Positions 10,747-22,234 of a stretch of DNA of 64,000 nucleotides are shown here, piece after piece. The DNA comes from Capronia americana. Lineage: Eukaryota; Ascomycota; Eurotiomycetes; Chaetothyriales; Herpotrichiellaceae. The stretch covers positions 1,980,563 to 2,044,562 of the forward strand of contig JADWQD010000007.1 of NCBI GenBank assembly GCA_016110215.1, read 5' to 3'. A program made the position numbers and the translations under genes. Below the pieces are notes generated by a model. It was given only the letters and a program-made list of their open reading frames with translations. It was not told the origin of the DNA and ran no database searches. Every line of letters begins with the position of its first letter. Within the stretch, counting starts at the first letter, position 1.

Positions 10747-11551
10747 GGAATAGATGGGCTTGCGGTTCGTTGGACAGCAGACCGCAGACGGCAGACTGCG
10801 GGACCAGCTGAGCGCTCCAAGAATGGCTAGAGACTCTGCCGCGCGGATTATCGAGAAGCTGCGATTTCTAGAGCCTTGTACAGCTCGGTCCTCGCGTGAC
10901 GTCTTCAAGGAACACAATAGCACGATGTTCGTGGCTGATGGCACTTGCCCGAGGGGAAGAGCTCCACTGCTGCATCTTCTGCATCCCTTCGTTTCACTGG
11001 ACGAAATGATTGTCAAAGTTTGCAGCAAGAAGCGCTGTTAGAAAATTGGGCACGTCTCCACGGCAAACATACGAGCACGGCACCACGCGGAGGTGTACGC
11101 GACGGTCATTGAAAGGCGGCATGGCGCCCATCGCTTTGAGAAGTGTCTCCCAGCGAGTTATTTTGAGTGGCTATGCGCGGATCAGCAGGTAGAAGTGTGC
11201 TAGTTGATATACCGCTGGGGCCAACTGAGGAAAAGAAGTTATCTATCGGGCGGGAAGCCAACATCATCTTCATCTTCATGTCTATTCCGCTAGACGCGTG
11301 GAGTGGAAAAGCATGTCGAGTTTCAACGACCAGAACGACATAGGATCTTCGCCCGTCAAATCGAATCCACTTGAAGAAATCTTGCATCTAAGCTATGCGC
11401 CCATGCTCTCATGCTCTGATTCTTTCTGTTAAAATGCAAAGTCAAGATTGTGGAAGTGCGCTCCGCTAAAATGAAGATGGGAACGAGTCGTCGACCAAGA
11501 CACGGGCTTCGAACATGTCCAAGGTCTTCGCTGTTGCTTCCCGCACATTCC
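10747..11551. other. Intergenic region between convergent genes
   Basis: About 800 bp between the 3' ends of the bL36m and NMT genes. Open frames on both strands have no recognisable domains or codon bias. I see no gene here. Confidence 0.5.
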
Positions 11552-13241
11552 TCACAGCAACACGATACCGATGCCTCCCCTCTTGCTCTCATCCGGCTGA
11601 TTCTTCGAGTTGATACCGCCATTGATCGTCTTCGTCCGCCAATTGTACAGGTAGTGATGCAGCTGGCCATCGCCGGCGCCGAACTTCAATTGCTCCAGGA
11701 ATAAGGGGTTGTCGTGGAGCGTGAGGGCGTTGAACACGTCGAACTTGGCCTAATCACCCGGCGGTCAGCATTTCCAAAAGTACCAGACCAAGGAGGGCTC
11801 ATCTCACCTTCTTTGCCTCAATCAACAGATCCTGCCCCAGCTGGAGTAGTCTCTCCTTCAAGCCCTTCTCCTTCGGGTTGAACGCATGCTCAGTGGCATA
11901 ATAGAACATGTACGCTGCTCGAATCTTGTCATGCTTCTTGCTCATCTCACCGATGACGCTGCTCTCCAGACAGTAAAAGCTGCCGAAATCCGTGATCTTG
12001 CCGTCATTTCCTTCCACCACAAATGACCAGACAACTTGGTCAGCTGGCTTTTGTCGGTTGACGAACCAGTGCACGATCTCTTCTCTGGTGAATATCTGCG
12101 CAAGCTCAAAGCGATCGAGGTATCGTGAAAGCAGATCGTGGACCGCATCGACGTCGCTTTCTTCCATTTTCCGCCATCCTGGTGTTGTGGTACCCGGAGG
12201 CAATTGATTTCGAGCAATCATCTTTGCTTGTGTCATGTTGGGAGGGAGAGGAGAGAATCCGACTTCGTACAACTTCAGCCAATCGAGACTCCGGTGATAG
12301 TATCGACAGCTGCCAACAGGGGTAGGTAAGACGACGCCGCCGGTGTAAATAGCCTGATAGATGCCCTCTAGATGGCACCGTCGCGTGACCTCCTTGATCA
12401 GCACTGGAGCCAACCTCCGCGACCTCAGCTTCTTGTGGACACACATGAAGTTGATTTCCACCACGTCGAGGACGTTCTGTCGTATTTTCAGCTTGATGGG
12501 AATGCCAAAAATGGTTGCTACCAGAAGACGACTTGGACCTTTTGCTCGAACACCGATATGCCAGCTCTTCTTCCAACCAGGCGACTTCAAAGCCCAATCT
12601 AGGAACACAGCCGAATAATTGAACCGGAACATGGCGTGGTCATCTTCGACGTAGTGCAATGAAAGCAGTTTGTAGACCTCCTTCACCTCGTCCTCTTGTG
12701 TCAAGTCAAGCTCAACCCATTCGTAGCCTTCTGGCAAAGGAGCAGCGGTCTTTGGCACCAGATCCGGAATGACCTCTTTGATGGGTCCGTCAGGCTTCTC
12801 TGCGTCGGACTTCTCATCAAAACGAGGTACTGGCTGGGTGGCCCAGAACTTGTACGATGCCATGTCTTTCTGGTTCTTTCCAGTTATCGACAGTCCGCTG
12901 AGCAGTTGTGACACGTCCATCTTTTTGAGTAGCTCGCCCGCCTTTTCGGGGGGCATGCCGGCCAGTTCGCCCTTAAGTGCCGGATTCGCATCGAGAAGGG
13001 TCTTTACCACGTCGCTAGACAACGGCTTGGAGGCGTCTGCAGGTTCGGACGGCTTGTTACCAGTAAGTGCAGACACTAGCTTGGCCTTCTTTGATTTCTT
13101 CTTTTTCTTTTTGGGCTTTTCCCCCGTCGCGACCGCAGCATCAGCAGTGCCCGCATGGTCTTGTTCTGTGTGCTCTTCGGCTTCGGATTCTGACTCTAGC
13201 TGCTCCTCGGGGGGCGCACCTTCAGGTTGAGATTCAGCCAT
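11552..13241 (-). CDS. NMT1: Glycylpeptide N-tetradecanoyltransferase (N-myristoyltransferase)
   Basis: Exons 13241-11808 and 11749-11552 (58-nt intron, GTGAGA...ATTAG) give 543 residues. The enzyme transfers myristate from myristoyl-CoA to N-terminal Gly of cytosolic proteins. A charged N-terminal extension contains a poly-Lys run (KKKKKKSKKAK) like the ribosome-targeting region of other NMTs. The GNAT-like core includes YKFWATQPVPRFDE, INFMCVHKKLRSRRLAPVL and the C-terminal half with FNALTLHDNPLFLEQLKFG. The protein ends in IGIVLL; the C-terminal Leu carboxylate is the catalytic base in this family, so the small second exon is essential. Usually a single-copy essential gene. Confidence 0.96.
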
Positions 13242-13656
13242 TTCTGCACAAGGTGAGTTCGGACAGTGCTTGGCGTTATTGGCCGAGGGGTTACTAGCAG
13301 AAGGTGAGGAAAGCCCTGGAGCTGGTGTGTTGGTTGTAAGATCGATAACTTTGTCACCTGCGGCTCACCGAGAACTCCAGTCCAAAGGAGCCCGCCGACG
13401 TCACCTTGCCAGCCTCAGTTGAGTTTGGCGTGGCTGAAACCCCCCGGGCGCAATTGCGCCGCAGGTGGCACTTGGTTCCTCGGTTCGTCGTACGGTGGCT
13501 CGTACAAGCATGTTTCTTCACCCCTCATTGTTCCGCCTGCCCGCATTTTGCGTTCGCATCTGCATCTGCCTTCCCCGGATTTCGTCGCCTCGTGTTTCGC
13601 GAACTTCCATACGAGCCTCCCATATTTTTGTCACTGCCCACGGACAATCGCTTGCC
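13242..13656. promoter_or_regulatory. Divergent promoter region (NMT / F-box protein)
   Basis: About 415 bp between the NMT start and the ATG chosen for the F-box gene. In-frame codons upstream of 13657 read through but look non-coding. Confidence 0.4.
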
Positions 13657-14472
13657 ATGGAAGGTCGATGGTCGTCGGCTTCGACCTCAACGTCGACTTC
13701 AGCACCGCTGCAGGCATGGCATCTCGCCTCAGATCAAACTGCGTCGGCGTCGACAACCTGGCCGCTGACTCCTACCTCCTGGAGCGATGTTCTGTCATCG
13801 TCTCTCACGCAACATGAGCCCGCAAGGACCGAAGTCACTACATATCCAGAGCTGACTATCTGCTCGTCACACCGAAGTCAACAAGTCACACCAGACGAGC
13901 CGCCTCAACGAGATCCATACGACCCATTCTTTATTCCTCAGTCGATCCTCGTCGACTCGCCTGTCTCTCCGCAGACCAGTTCCAAACTCCTCCAGCTCCC
14001 ACCCGAGATCCTTACGCTCATCTTTCAGAAAGTCAAGATCCCCTACTTCCAAGTCTCCCTTGCCCTCACTTGCAAGACGCTAGCCCGCATCGCTTCTCAA
14101 AAGAACGCCATGTCACCCTGGCGCGGCTATCGTGACAAAGACGGCCTGTTCCGTCTCCTCGAACGGAAGAACAATTGGATGCCATCCTCGCTGCGACTAT
14201 GTCGCGCATGTTTTAGGTTCAGACCCAGAGATGTGGCCTTCTGGGAGAAGGAGCTGAAGAGTCCCGAGTTTGACAGTATGAAGGCCAACTGGTACGACAT
14301 CTTCAGCTGGTTGGACCACACCTACCAGCAGCATCGCTGTCCGTGGTGTACCATCTTGGGATACACGGCCTATTTCCGGGAGGGGCAGTACCTCGAGGAT
14401 CGGAAGGTGGAATCGCGTGCGAGGATCCGCTCGATGTGTCCAGATGTGACGAGGAGAATTGACCGACCCTGA
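13657..14472 (+). CDS. F-box domain protein
   Basis: Single exon, 271 residues from the ATG at 13657, which has a strong context (TTGCCATGG). An in-frame ATG at 13510 would add 49 residues. The first third is Ser/Thr-rich and probably disordered. An F-box follows at about residues 107-145: LLQLPPEILTLIFQKV, then SLALTCKTLARIA. The C-terminal part has paired Cys (LCRACFRF, CPWC) and aromatic residues, as in many fungal F-box proteins of unknown target. It would bind Skp1 in an SCF ubiquitin ligase. The substrate cannot be inferred. Confidence 0.83.
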   Translation: MEGRWSSASTSTSTSAPLQAWHLASDQTASASTTWPLTPTSWSDVLSSSLTQHEPARTEVTTYPELTICSSHRSQQVTPDEPPQRDPYDPFFIPQSILVDSPVSPQTSSKLLQLPPEILTLIFQKVKIPYFQVSLALTCKTLARIASQKNAMSPWRGYRDKDGLFRLLERKNNWMPSSLRLCRACFRFRPRDVAFWEKELKSPEFDSMKANWYDIFSWLDHTYQQHRCPWCTILGYTAYFREGQYLEDRKVESRARIRSMCPDVTRRIDRP

Positions 14473-15129
14473 CAACTCGTCCCCTTGTCAGCACCGTTGG
14501 CATGACCCTGCGCACCCATTCCTTGCACGCAGAGAACGACAATGTACAGCACACTCCCATGCACATGCATCAGCTTCGAGGAGGACGAGCCTCGACTTCC
14601 AAACCATGACCATCTGCACATACGCCAGCGTCCCGCACAAAAGTAAAACTGTCTTCAATAGCGCCTTCGACACGCCGGGCTCACTTGGAACCAGCGCAGG
14701 GAGCGCCGATCTCTATGAGGAGTGAAGGGATTGGGTGATCGTCTAGGACCCTACCCTCGGAAAAGTACTGGCCAGGATATTAGACACAACCAGAGAGCCG
14801 CTGGGGTGCACAGAATGCACATGCAGAAGGTGGCCAACACGAACGTGTAGAAAAAAGGCCAAGGTCATACATACCCAGAACGAAGATGCAGAAGAATAAA
14901 ATGATACCCCAGTATTTCAGACACGCTACATTCAATTCATTCGTTTGAAAGGGGCGTCTCGTTGCGAGAGCGCCTGTCGAGGTGTCCCTATCCTTAAGTA
15001 TCACCTTTCCAAGTGAACCTCATTTCCTTCATCTTATCATGTCACGCATCACGTATAGGTACTTTTGTGACCACGTGAACAAGCCACTCTCCAACAGCTC
15101 TTCTCTTCGACGCCATTGTCGAGCTCTTG
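14473..15129. other. Intergenic region between convergent genes
   Basis: The 3' sides of the F-box and Rad2 genes. No supported gene or RNA. Confidence 0.5.
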
Positions 15130-18100
15130 TCAGATTGCGGATTGCTTTTTTGTCGCCCTCTTTGTGATGCCCTTCGGCTTCGGCTTTGGTTTCGGTGTCG
15201 TCCTCGTCTTCGTCCTCGTCTTCGTCTTCGTCTTCGACTTCGTGGTCAGCACAGCTTCATCCTCGGCGAAGTCTCCATCGCTAACACCATCTCCATCCGC
15301 CACCGAGGCGGGAGTTGCTGAGTTTGGTCCTGGAGTTCCGTCCTTGTTCGATTCCTCATTCTCATTTTCATTTTCATCCGCCTCGATGCCTTGAATCTCG
15401 CCCAACCCGTCACTAGCGTCCAGCTCGTCTTCCTCGTCCTCGTCGTTGTCGTGTTTTCTGCGCCGCCGCCTCTCTGCTTCGCCTCGGAGGCGTTTGAACG
15501 CGTTCCTCATCCGGCCACTCTCCTTGCCGGAGCGGTTCCTCGGCGCCATCGCCTCGGCCTTTGCCTGCGCAGCTCCAAATGCAGGTCCCTCGCCTCCGAT
15601 GGCAAGCGCGTTCCGTCCTCCACTCCCCCTTACACCACCCAACCCTCCTCCCGGAGCAGCACCCGCGCCCACAGCGCCAGTGAAGTATCTCGTAATGTTA
15701 CTCTGCGTGCCCTCCACCTCCCGCTTATTCATGTCGCGGATCACCGGGACGAGCACCTCGTCCGTGCGCTCCTGACTCCATCCGATCGTCGCCATCAGGA
15801 AGCCTCGCAGCCTATCCAAGTCAGGGACTCCCCACTGGAAGGGCTCGGCATTCGAATCCACCTCCGGGAACAGATACGCTTCGTCGACGCGCCGGTCTGG
15901 AAAACTCGCAGGCAGGAACAACTTCTTCTGCACTGTCTTGCGGAACTTGCGGCGGAAGGGTGTCCCGAGCTGTCCCTCCAGGTCGGCCGGTCTGCCTAGT
16001 TGGACGCGCTCAGTCCAGGCCTTGAATTCCTCGAGGTCATCGAAATCGGTGAGGATTTCTAATGCGGTCACGGGCCCGACGCCGGGGATGCCCTCTGTGT
16101 AGTCGCTGCCCAGGAGGTGGGCGAACCGGACCAGTTTCTCGCGCGTGAGCAGGAACTCTTTCTCCAGATCCGCGGCCAGATAGCACTCGACGTACTTTGC
16201 GGCGTTGAACATGTTCTTGTAGATGCGCGTGCCGCCGAAGAGGAAAATGTCCGAGTCGTCGGTGACGATGCCGTCGACGAGGCCCAGGCGTACGAGCTCC
16301 GCGCACTGAGCCTCGGCTTCCATCGGGGCCGTGATGTAGGGGAGGCCGAAGTGGCGGAGCAGGGACTGGCATTCTTGGATCATCGTCTGGGTAACTTCGT
16401 CGGCGTCGCGGCGGTCACGCTTCTGTTGGCTTCGTAGGGCTTTCAATTCGGCGTCGAAGTCTCGCATGGCTTGCTCGGTCGAGGTTGTCTGGTTATGCAG
16501 GGCCGAGGTGAAGCGGGCGTGTTCTTCCGCTTCTTCAGCGAGTTGGCGCATGAGGTCTTCTTCGTCTGTGGAGAGATAGTCGAAATCTTCTTCGGGTAGC
16601 GGTTCAGCGGCATGGCCGGGAGACTCTTGCTCTGGCTGACCTTGAAGGGCCGACAGGTCCGGTATGCTAGCGGCTTGCAGCTGGCGGGGAGGTGCCGCGG
16701 GCTCCATATCGACGTCCTCGAAATCTTCGTCATCATCTTCATTTAGTTCTGCGGATGTCGATCGAGGTTGGAGGTCTCGAGACTCTGCGTCGATCGTCCC
16801 AAGAGAGCCTGGAGTCGCCGGCTGGATGGGTTGTTCGTGATCGGACTCGCTCCAATCCACTTCTTCAAAGCCATCGTCTTCGGCGGTCTTATCGGCCGGT
16901 TCAGGATTATACTGCGGCACAGAAGAAGGCAAGGGGGGTTCCGCTCGAACTTCATCCGCCATCTCTCCCAACGTCGGGTGCGGTTGGTCCTCAGGTGCTC
17001 CACTTCCGTTCTCGGCGGCGATCTCGCGAGCCATATCATAGCGCTTCTCACGCTCTGCGTCCCGCCGGTGCTTCTCGGGATCTTCGATCTCCTCAATCTC
17101 GGGAGAGTCAAGCGCTTCTGTTTGGCTTGGCAGAGGTGCTTCGGTGTCCACGTCTTGGAATGGTGGAACAAGCACTTCTAATTCCTTCTCATCGTCCTCA
17201 TCCTGGTCAAGGTCGATTGGATGATCATGGTCGGCATTTTCAGCGTCGGCTTCGAGATTAATAGGTGCATGATTCTCCTCTTGCTCTTCATCAGTATCCA
17301 GATCGACGATCTCCTGGGTCTCACGTCGTCGCAGCAATCCCCGTTTGCTGACGTTTTCCTGCCCAGATGCGATACGATCATCGTCCGGCTCCCTGTCGAC
17401 GCCCGTATACCTCATGTCCTTGGGGTTGGGCGTGGCACCGAACCAGTCAGGCATTGGTTGTGGCGGCCTGTCTTTTCGGAAAGCGTCGTCTCCAAGCTCG
17501 CGGTCGAAGCCGCCGGATAGCTCCTCCTCAATCTTCTTTGATTTCTTCTTTCCGAGCAGTGACTGGCCCAGGTTCAAGGACTCGAACGGCAAGGGACCTT
17601 GAAATTGAGATACAGCCTCCTTTCGATTTGGCGGGCTTCTATCCCTGACGTTTGTCATTGGTTTGGGTTTGGTACGTCTTGATTCTGCCAGCGCGGCTTG
17701 CAGGTCGAAAGCTTCATCTTCATCCGAGCTCTCGCTAGCTGGATTTATGGCCTTGTCGGCAGTGGTGTGTTGGTCCTCGGTGATCTGCTCCAGGGACATA
17801 GCAAGAGCTCGTTGCAGGTCGTCATCCTCATCCATATCGGGCTCCGCGGGGAGGACGTCTTCAAACAAGTCGTCCTCGCCTTCATCGCCAGCTTTATCGT
17901 CGGGGACAAAGAGCGATTCGTCGTTCGCGGGAGCAGTCGTAGACTGACTAGGAAGGGTACAACTGGGGACGGCCTGAGGACGTCCTGTCTGAGTATCTGC
18001 GGCTGCCCTCCTGGCTTCGTACACGGCCTTTCTCTTCTTCGCGATCACATCCGCGACTTCCTCATACATCATATCACGGTCCGCCTCAGCTTTCCTTTTC

Positions 18101-19236
18101 CTCGCCCAGTTCTTCGGTAATCGATTCAAGCCTTCAATGGCGACGTCTTCAAAGTCCTCTTCGTCAGAGTCGGCACGGTTAGCATCCTCGTCCGAGCCCT
18201 CGTCCTTGTCAAGGTCAATTGCATTTTCTTTCTTCGTTCCCTGCTTGTTTGACACCACGCCGAGAGCCCACCCACCTTCTACACCTTCATTCTTGACCAG
18301 GATGTACTCCTTTCCCTTCTCGCCCGCGATTCTACCCCCACCGTCAAGAAGGAAATCGCCCTCGACCATGCCGTTCAAGTGCATGAGTCGTTGCGTCAAC
18401 TCGTTCCTCTCCTTGACTCTCTCGATTTGGAACTTGGAGAAGGCCATGCGGTCCGGGAACATTCCGTCGAGTTGTTCCTTGGAATATCCCATTCTCAGCC
18501 TGGAGCGTAATCTTGCCGCATTCAGGATATTGTAGCGATCGCCAGCCGGCAGGGACAAGAAGAAGGGACTCTCAAAGTCGATCTTGGAGAAGTCGTACAG
18601 GTTGATGTCCTCGCCACTGTGGAAGTGGCGTGCATACTCTTCCAACTCGGCCTGAGACATGATCCTGGGATCGTTGGGCGCCCCCATTGCTGAAATGCTC
18701 ACATCCAGGTCCGGTAGATGATATTGATCCTTTTTGCGGAATTTCTCGTTCCGGCCTGCCTGTCGCTCCTTCTGATTCATGCCAATCTCTTCCACGTACA
18801 CGAGTTCCTGTTCCGGCGGCATCTCTTCTTCATCGTCGTCCCTCCTCCTCCTACCCTCTTTTCTCCTCCGTTCTTCCTCCTCGGCCGCCCGCGCAACCTG
18901 CACGGCAAGCAGTTTCCCGGCCGTCCGGGCCGCATCCTCCCTTCTTCCTTCCCTCCTGCGCGCTCTCTTGCGAATGGTTTCCCTCTTCAACACGGGCGCC
19001 CCGCCATCGAACACAAACACGGGTTTGATGCCAAAGTATAATAGTTTGCAGATTCGACGAAAGAAGCCGACTACGTGACTGTTGCGGAGGGCATTGCCTT
19101 CCTTGTCGCGCACGGCCTTGAGGAACTGGTATATCCAGATGGAGGCGTCGACGGCGAGGCGTTTGCGGTTCAGGGAGGCGAGCTGAGTGGGACGGGCGGT
19201 TGGGGCGACGACTGTCCAGAGGCCGGTTACACCCAT
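15130..19236 (-). CDS. RAD2: DNA repair endonuclease Rad2/XPG
   Basis: Single uninterrupted frame, 1368 residues. Structure-specific 3' flap/bubble nuclease of nucleotide excision repair, acting with TFIIH in the nucleus. XPG-N begins at residue 1 (MGVTGLW) with catalytic Asp in AVDASIW and FVFDGGAP. A long acidic spacer follows, then XPG-I with APMEAEAQCAEL (about 975) and DDSDIFLFGG (about 995), and the helix-hairpin GSDYTEGIPGVG (about 1047). The spacer holds two ubiquitin-interacting-like motifs, LQRALAMSLEQ (about 475) and LQAALAESRR (about 512). A PCNA-box-like QSNITRYF lies near 1180. The C-terminus is a Lys/Thr/Pro repeat tail that is probably a nuclear localisation region and explains the CTT-rich DNA at 15175-15245. 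Confidence 0.96.
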   Translation of the reverse strand: MGVTGLWTVVAPTARPTQLASLNRKRLAVDASIWIYQFLKAVRDKEGNALRNSHVVGFFRRICKLLYFGIKPVFVFDGGAPVLKRETIRKRARRREGRREDAARTAGKLLAVQVARAAEEEERRRKEGRRRRDDDEEEMPPEQELVYVEEIGMNQKERQAGRNEKFRKKDQYHLPDLDVSISAMGAPNDPRIMSQAELEEYARHFHSGEDINLYDFSKIDFESPFFLSLPAGDRYNILNAARLRSRLRMGYSKEQLDGMFPDRMAFSKFQIERVKERNELTQRLMHLNGMVEGDFLLDGGGRIAGEKGKEYILVKNEGVEGGWALGVVSNKQGTKKENAIDLDKDEGSDEDANRADSDEEDFEDVAIEGLNRLPKNWARKRKAEADRDMMYEEVADVIAKKRKAVYEARRAAADTQTGRPQAVPSCTLPSQSTTAPANDESLFVPDDKAGDEGEDDLFEDVLPAEPDMDEDDDLQRALAMSLEQITEDQHTTADKAINPASESSDEDEAFDLQAALAESRRTKPKPMTNVRDRSPPNRKEAVSQFQGPLPFESLNLGQSLLGKKKSKKIEEELSGGFDRELGDDAFRKDRPPQPMPDWFGATPNPKDMRYTGVDREPDDDRIASGQENVSKRGLLRRRETQEIVDLDTDEEQEENHAPINLEADAENADHDHPIDLDQDEDDEKELEVLVPPFQDVDTEAPLPSQTEALDSPEIEEIEDPEKHRRDAEREKRYDMAREIAAENGSGAPEDQPHPTLGEMADEVRAEPPLPSSVPQYNPEPADKTAEDDGFEEVDWSESDHEQPIQPATPGSLGTIDAESRDLQPRSTSAELNEDDDEDFEDVDMEPAAPPRQLQAASIPDLSALQGQPEQESPGHAAEPLPEEDFDYLSTDEEDLMRQLAEEAEEHARFTSALHNQTTSTEQAMRDFDAELKALRSQQKRDRRDADEVTQTMIQECQSLLRHFGLPYITAPMEAEAQCAELVRLGLVDGIVTDDSDIFLFGGTRIYKNMFNAAKYVECYLAADLEKEFLLTREKLVRFAHLLGSDYTEGIPGVGPVTALEILTDFDDLEEFKAWTERVQLGRPADLEGQLGTPFRRKFRKTVQKKLFLPASFPDRRVDEAYLFPEVDSNAEPFQWGVPDLDRLRGFLMATIGWSQERTDEVLVPVIRDMNKREVEGTQSNITRYFTGAVGAGAAPGGGLGGVRGSGGRNALAIGGEGPAFGAAQAKAEAMAPRNRSGKESGRMRNAFKRLRGEAERRRRRKHDNDEDEEDELDASDGLGEIQGIEADENENENEESNKDGTPGPNSATPASVADGDGVSDGDFAEDEAVLTTKSKTKTKTRTKTRTTPKPKPKPKGITKRATKKQSAI

Positions 19237-19779
19237 AGTGCGGCAGGGATAGGCTGGGTGCTGCCGTCAGGATGATGGTGGATGGTGGTGTTGGACGCCA
19301 GCAAGAAAGTCACGGGCATCTTTTCTGGAGGCTAGACCCTGCCAAAAGTGCTTGATGAAAGCTGGTGAAGCGGCGGAGGGGAGGGGACGGACTGAATGCG
19401 GAATGAAGACTACATAGATGAAAAGTGACAACGTCCCGCCCTCTGCGGCACGACAATGACGCGATGTCACATGCCCGCTTTCTCGTCACTCACAAGAATC
19501 CGCATGACTCGAGTGGATCACCATTACTTCGCACCGATATCTACAAGTACGAGCAGAGTGAGATTGACTGAGGACAGATGATGAGCAGACGGAAAAATAG
19601 AATTCCATCTCTCCTAAATATGCCTCCCTGTCGCAAGTTATCAAGTTCCTGGTTGCGACATGTGCCCTGACGCCATGCTAGATCATCACAGGTTATAAGT
19701 AATGCCCTCCGTGTGTACAGGACGAAATAAAGGCTCCGCCAACGATCAACTACCAAGTCTTCTCCGCTCTTGGAAGCAA
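19237..19779. other. Intergenic region: Rad2 promoter and Cac2 3' end
   Basis: Both flanking genes are on the minus strand, so this holds the Rad2 promoter and the Cac2 terminator. No supported gene. Confidence 0.45.
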
Positions 19780-22234
19780 TCACTTCGTTTCCTCTTCCTT
19801 GGCAGTATCAGTCGACCCTGTGGGTCCCACAAGCGTTGGTGCAATCCTTCGTTTCTTCGACTTGCTCTCTTCCTTCTCACTCTCACTCGTTGCCCCCATA
19901 TCTCGCTTGCCCAAGACCGACCCACTAATCGAGCTTGTCGCAGAATGCTGGCCTCCATGAAAACTTGCAGGAGTCTGAGGTGGTGTGGTCATTGGAGGAA
20001 TGGCAACTGGCGGCCCGGAGTTGGCAGCAGTCACCATTGGGACATGGCCCATAGTAGGTGTAGGATTGTTCGGATAACCGCTAGTTTGAATCGAGGTCAT
20101 AGTAGCTATGGACGACTGTGAGTTGGACCTTGTTGGGCTCCCGGGACGAAGGATGAATGGTGCTGGTGAAGGCTGAGACGGTAGTACGGGAATAGGAGAA
20201 GCCTTAGTCAATGAAGGCGATGCAGTTGCAGTAGGTGTCGGAACTGGGGTGGATCCGGCAGAAGAAGTTGGTAGAGCAATAGATGTTGAAACAATTGGAT
20301 GATTGTAGGTCGGATGAGGTCCGGAATAGACCTGGCCGAGTTCACCAGGCGAAAACGCGAGCGTTGAACAGAAACCGTCGGTTGAGGACATGAGCAGTGT
20401 CAATCCATCATTTGACCTACGTTGGTCAGCACGGCCACAAAATTGCAAAGCTCCAACTTACCAGGTCAAATCTGAGAAAGTAGCATAGTGCAGATTGCTC
20501 ACGACACAAATGGGAGTGGTTTGCTGAGTGTCATAGACAAACACCGCATCCTGTGTTGCTACAGCGTATACCATCCGATAGGGAAGCGAGAACGCTGGTG
20601 TCGGAGCAGGGCTCGCCGGCTCGCCATCGGCTGACGGTTTCGGCGAAGGTGCGGCCATTGACTCGGCTAATGAAGTCGCGACCGACAATGGCGGAGGCTC
20701 CATAACCGCTGTGGGAGTTGGAGGGACTATTGGGTCAGGTAATAATGGGATCTCCTCGCTTCCAGAGGACGTGTCAATGGTGATGTGGCTTGTCGGTTTC
20801 GCGGTTGATCGTAAGGTATAAAGAATGGGGGAGCACCTCACCGCCACAGAGGGCTTCTTATGACCGGGCAGATGCGCCACTGGAGGCTTATTGAAACCAG
20901 CTCTTGTATATATGTAGACGGTGTTAGTGATATCGTCGGTTGTTTTGGTCGGATCGCCCGCGAATGCTTGGCTTGTTTTATAGTGTCCGGCCGGTGTGAA
21001 CAGTAAGCTCCCATCTGCTGAGAAGGTGAGGCGCCGGAAGAATGAAGTCATTGCCTCGTTGTGGTAGAGGTTCGTATTCCGGACAGCCAGACCCATGGCC
21101 GCACTGAGGCTAGGTGACGAGATTTCTGGCCTTACAGCCGGGAGAGGTAACGAAGGAGCTGGTGAAGCTGATCTGCGGAAGGAAGGCGAAGAGCCAAATG
21201 AAGACCGCCGACTGGAAGCGAATAAAGGAGGATCCATGGGCAATGGAGTGGTTAGGGGAGTGCCAGGATTTGACGGTGCAGGAGAGGCGATGGCGAGATT
21301 GCTGACGCTTGCGTTTGATGTGCGGTGTGTCAGTTCGGAAGGGGGTGCTGCTGGGGCTGGACTGTTGGAAGATATCCGTCGACCGGGCAGGTCCATCTTG
21401 TTGAATTTCCCGTGAGTAGAGAGGGTGGGTGTGCCATCTTTGAGCTTGAGAGCATAGATGTGAACCGAGCGGTCAGAAGACTGAGTAGCCACAAACTCGT
21501 TGAGCGGATCCCACGCAACGCCTTGCACAAAATGACTGTGTTCTGCTATCTGGCGGATCATGGTACCTGGAAAAACGTCAGGCAAGCTCATCTCAGGAGC
21601 AACTGTCTCTTCATACCTGTATGTGCATTGAAAATCCTGGCTGTATTGTCAACACCACCAGTGATAAAATATTGGCCATCGGGCGACCACGCCAGATCAT
21701 ATATTTCTGCTCCTGTGGATGTCCTGCACATGTGTTTGATCCGCCATGTTTCTTTGTCGTCGGCATGATCCTCGCCCATGGGAGCCATTGACGATTCGGA
21801 GGGTACCCATAGTAGGACATTGCCATCATCACCTGCCGAGGCTAGCATTTCACCTGTTCCCCTGGTCAGCAGATGGACGGTGAGAGAATGGAAGGGCCAC
21901 TGACCTTTTGGGCAGAAACGGACAACATTGACGGGTTGAGTATGTCGGGTGAGTGTCGAGAGGTATGTGACTTTTCTTTCTTCGCCTTGAGCTTCAATGC
22001 TCCATAACTGTGCGCCGGTCATTAGCCATGGCAATTGCTACGTCTCCGGTAACAGCATGTCATACCCGGACATTGTTATCACTATTTCTTATTAGCAAAC
22101 GAGATTAATCAGAGAAATGCAAACACTCACCCTCCAGCCGTTGCTAGCCTCCCCTTGCCATGGGGATCAAAGTGGACTGAATAAATGGGCTGGCTTTCGG
22201 AGTGCCATTGTATGAGGAGAGGTCCGGCTTTCAT
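19780..22234 (-). CDS. CAC2: Chromatin assembly factor 1 subunit B (Cac2/CHAF1B, WD40)
   Basis: Six exons: 22234-22131, 22081-22066, 22007-21905, 21853-21617, 21566-20462, 20416-19780; frame is kept at every junction, giving 733 residues. The start KAGPLLIQWH, then IYSVHFDPHGKGRLATAGGDNNVRLW, is characteristic of the Cac2/p60 family. WD repeats continue with MLASAGDDGNVLLW, YFITGGVDNTARIF, FVATQSSDRSVHIY and later blades; the C-terminal 150 residues are Ser/Pro/Thr-rich. CAF-1 deposits H3-H4 behind replication forks in contact with PCNA. The second exon is only 16 nt. The third intron (21904-21854, 51 nt) is frame-neutral and stop-free. Confidence 0.93.

Noticed and set aside
10747..11041. 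Possible small gene downstream of bL36m
   Set aside because: The 95-codon frame at 10754-11041 lacks domain, codon bias or splice support.
13465..13656. N-terminal extension of the F-box protein from the upstream open frame
   Set aside because: The frame opens at a GTG and the extra residues look like untranslated sequence; the ATG at 13657 has a much better context.
15391..15999. 202-codon plus-strand open frame and the CTT-rich stretch near 15180-15240 as a microsatellite
   Set aside because: Both lie on the complement of the Rad2 coding sequence. The CTT-rich DNA encodes the Lys/Thr tail.
16692..17261. 189-codon plus-strand open frame
   Set aside because: Antisense to the Rad2 acidic spacer; Arg/Ser-rich composition is typical of a shadow frame.
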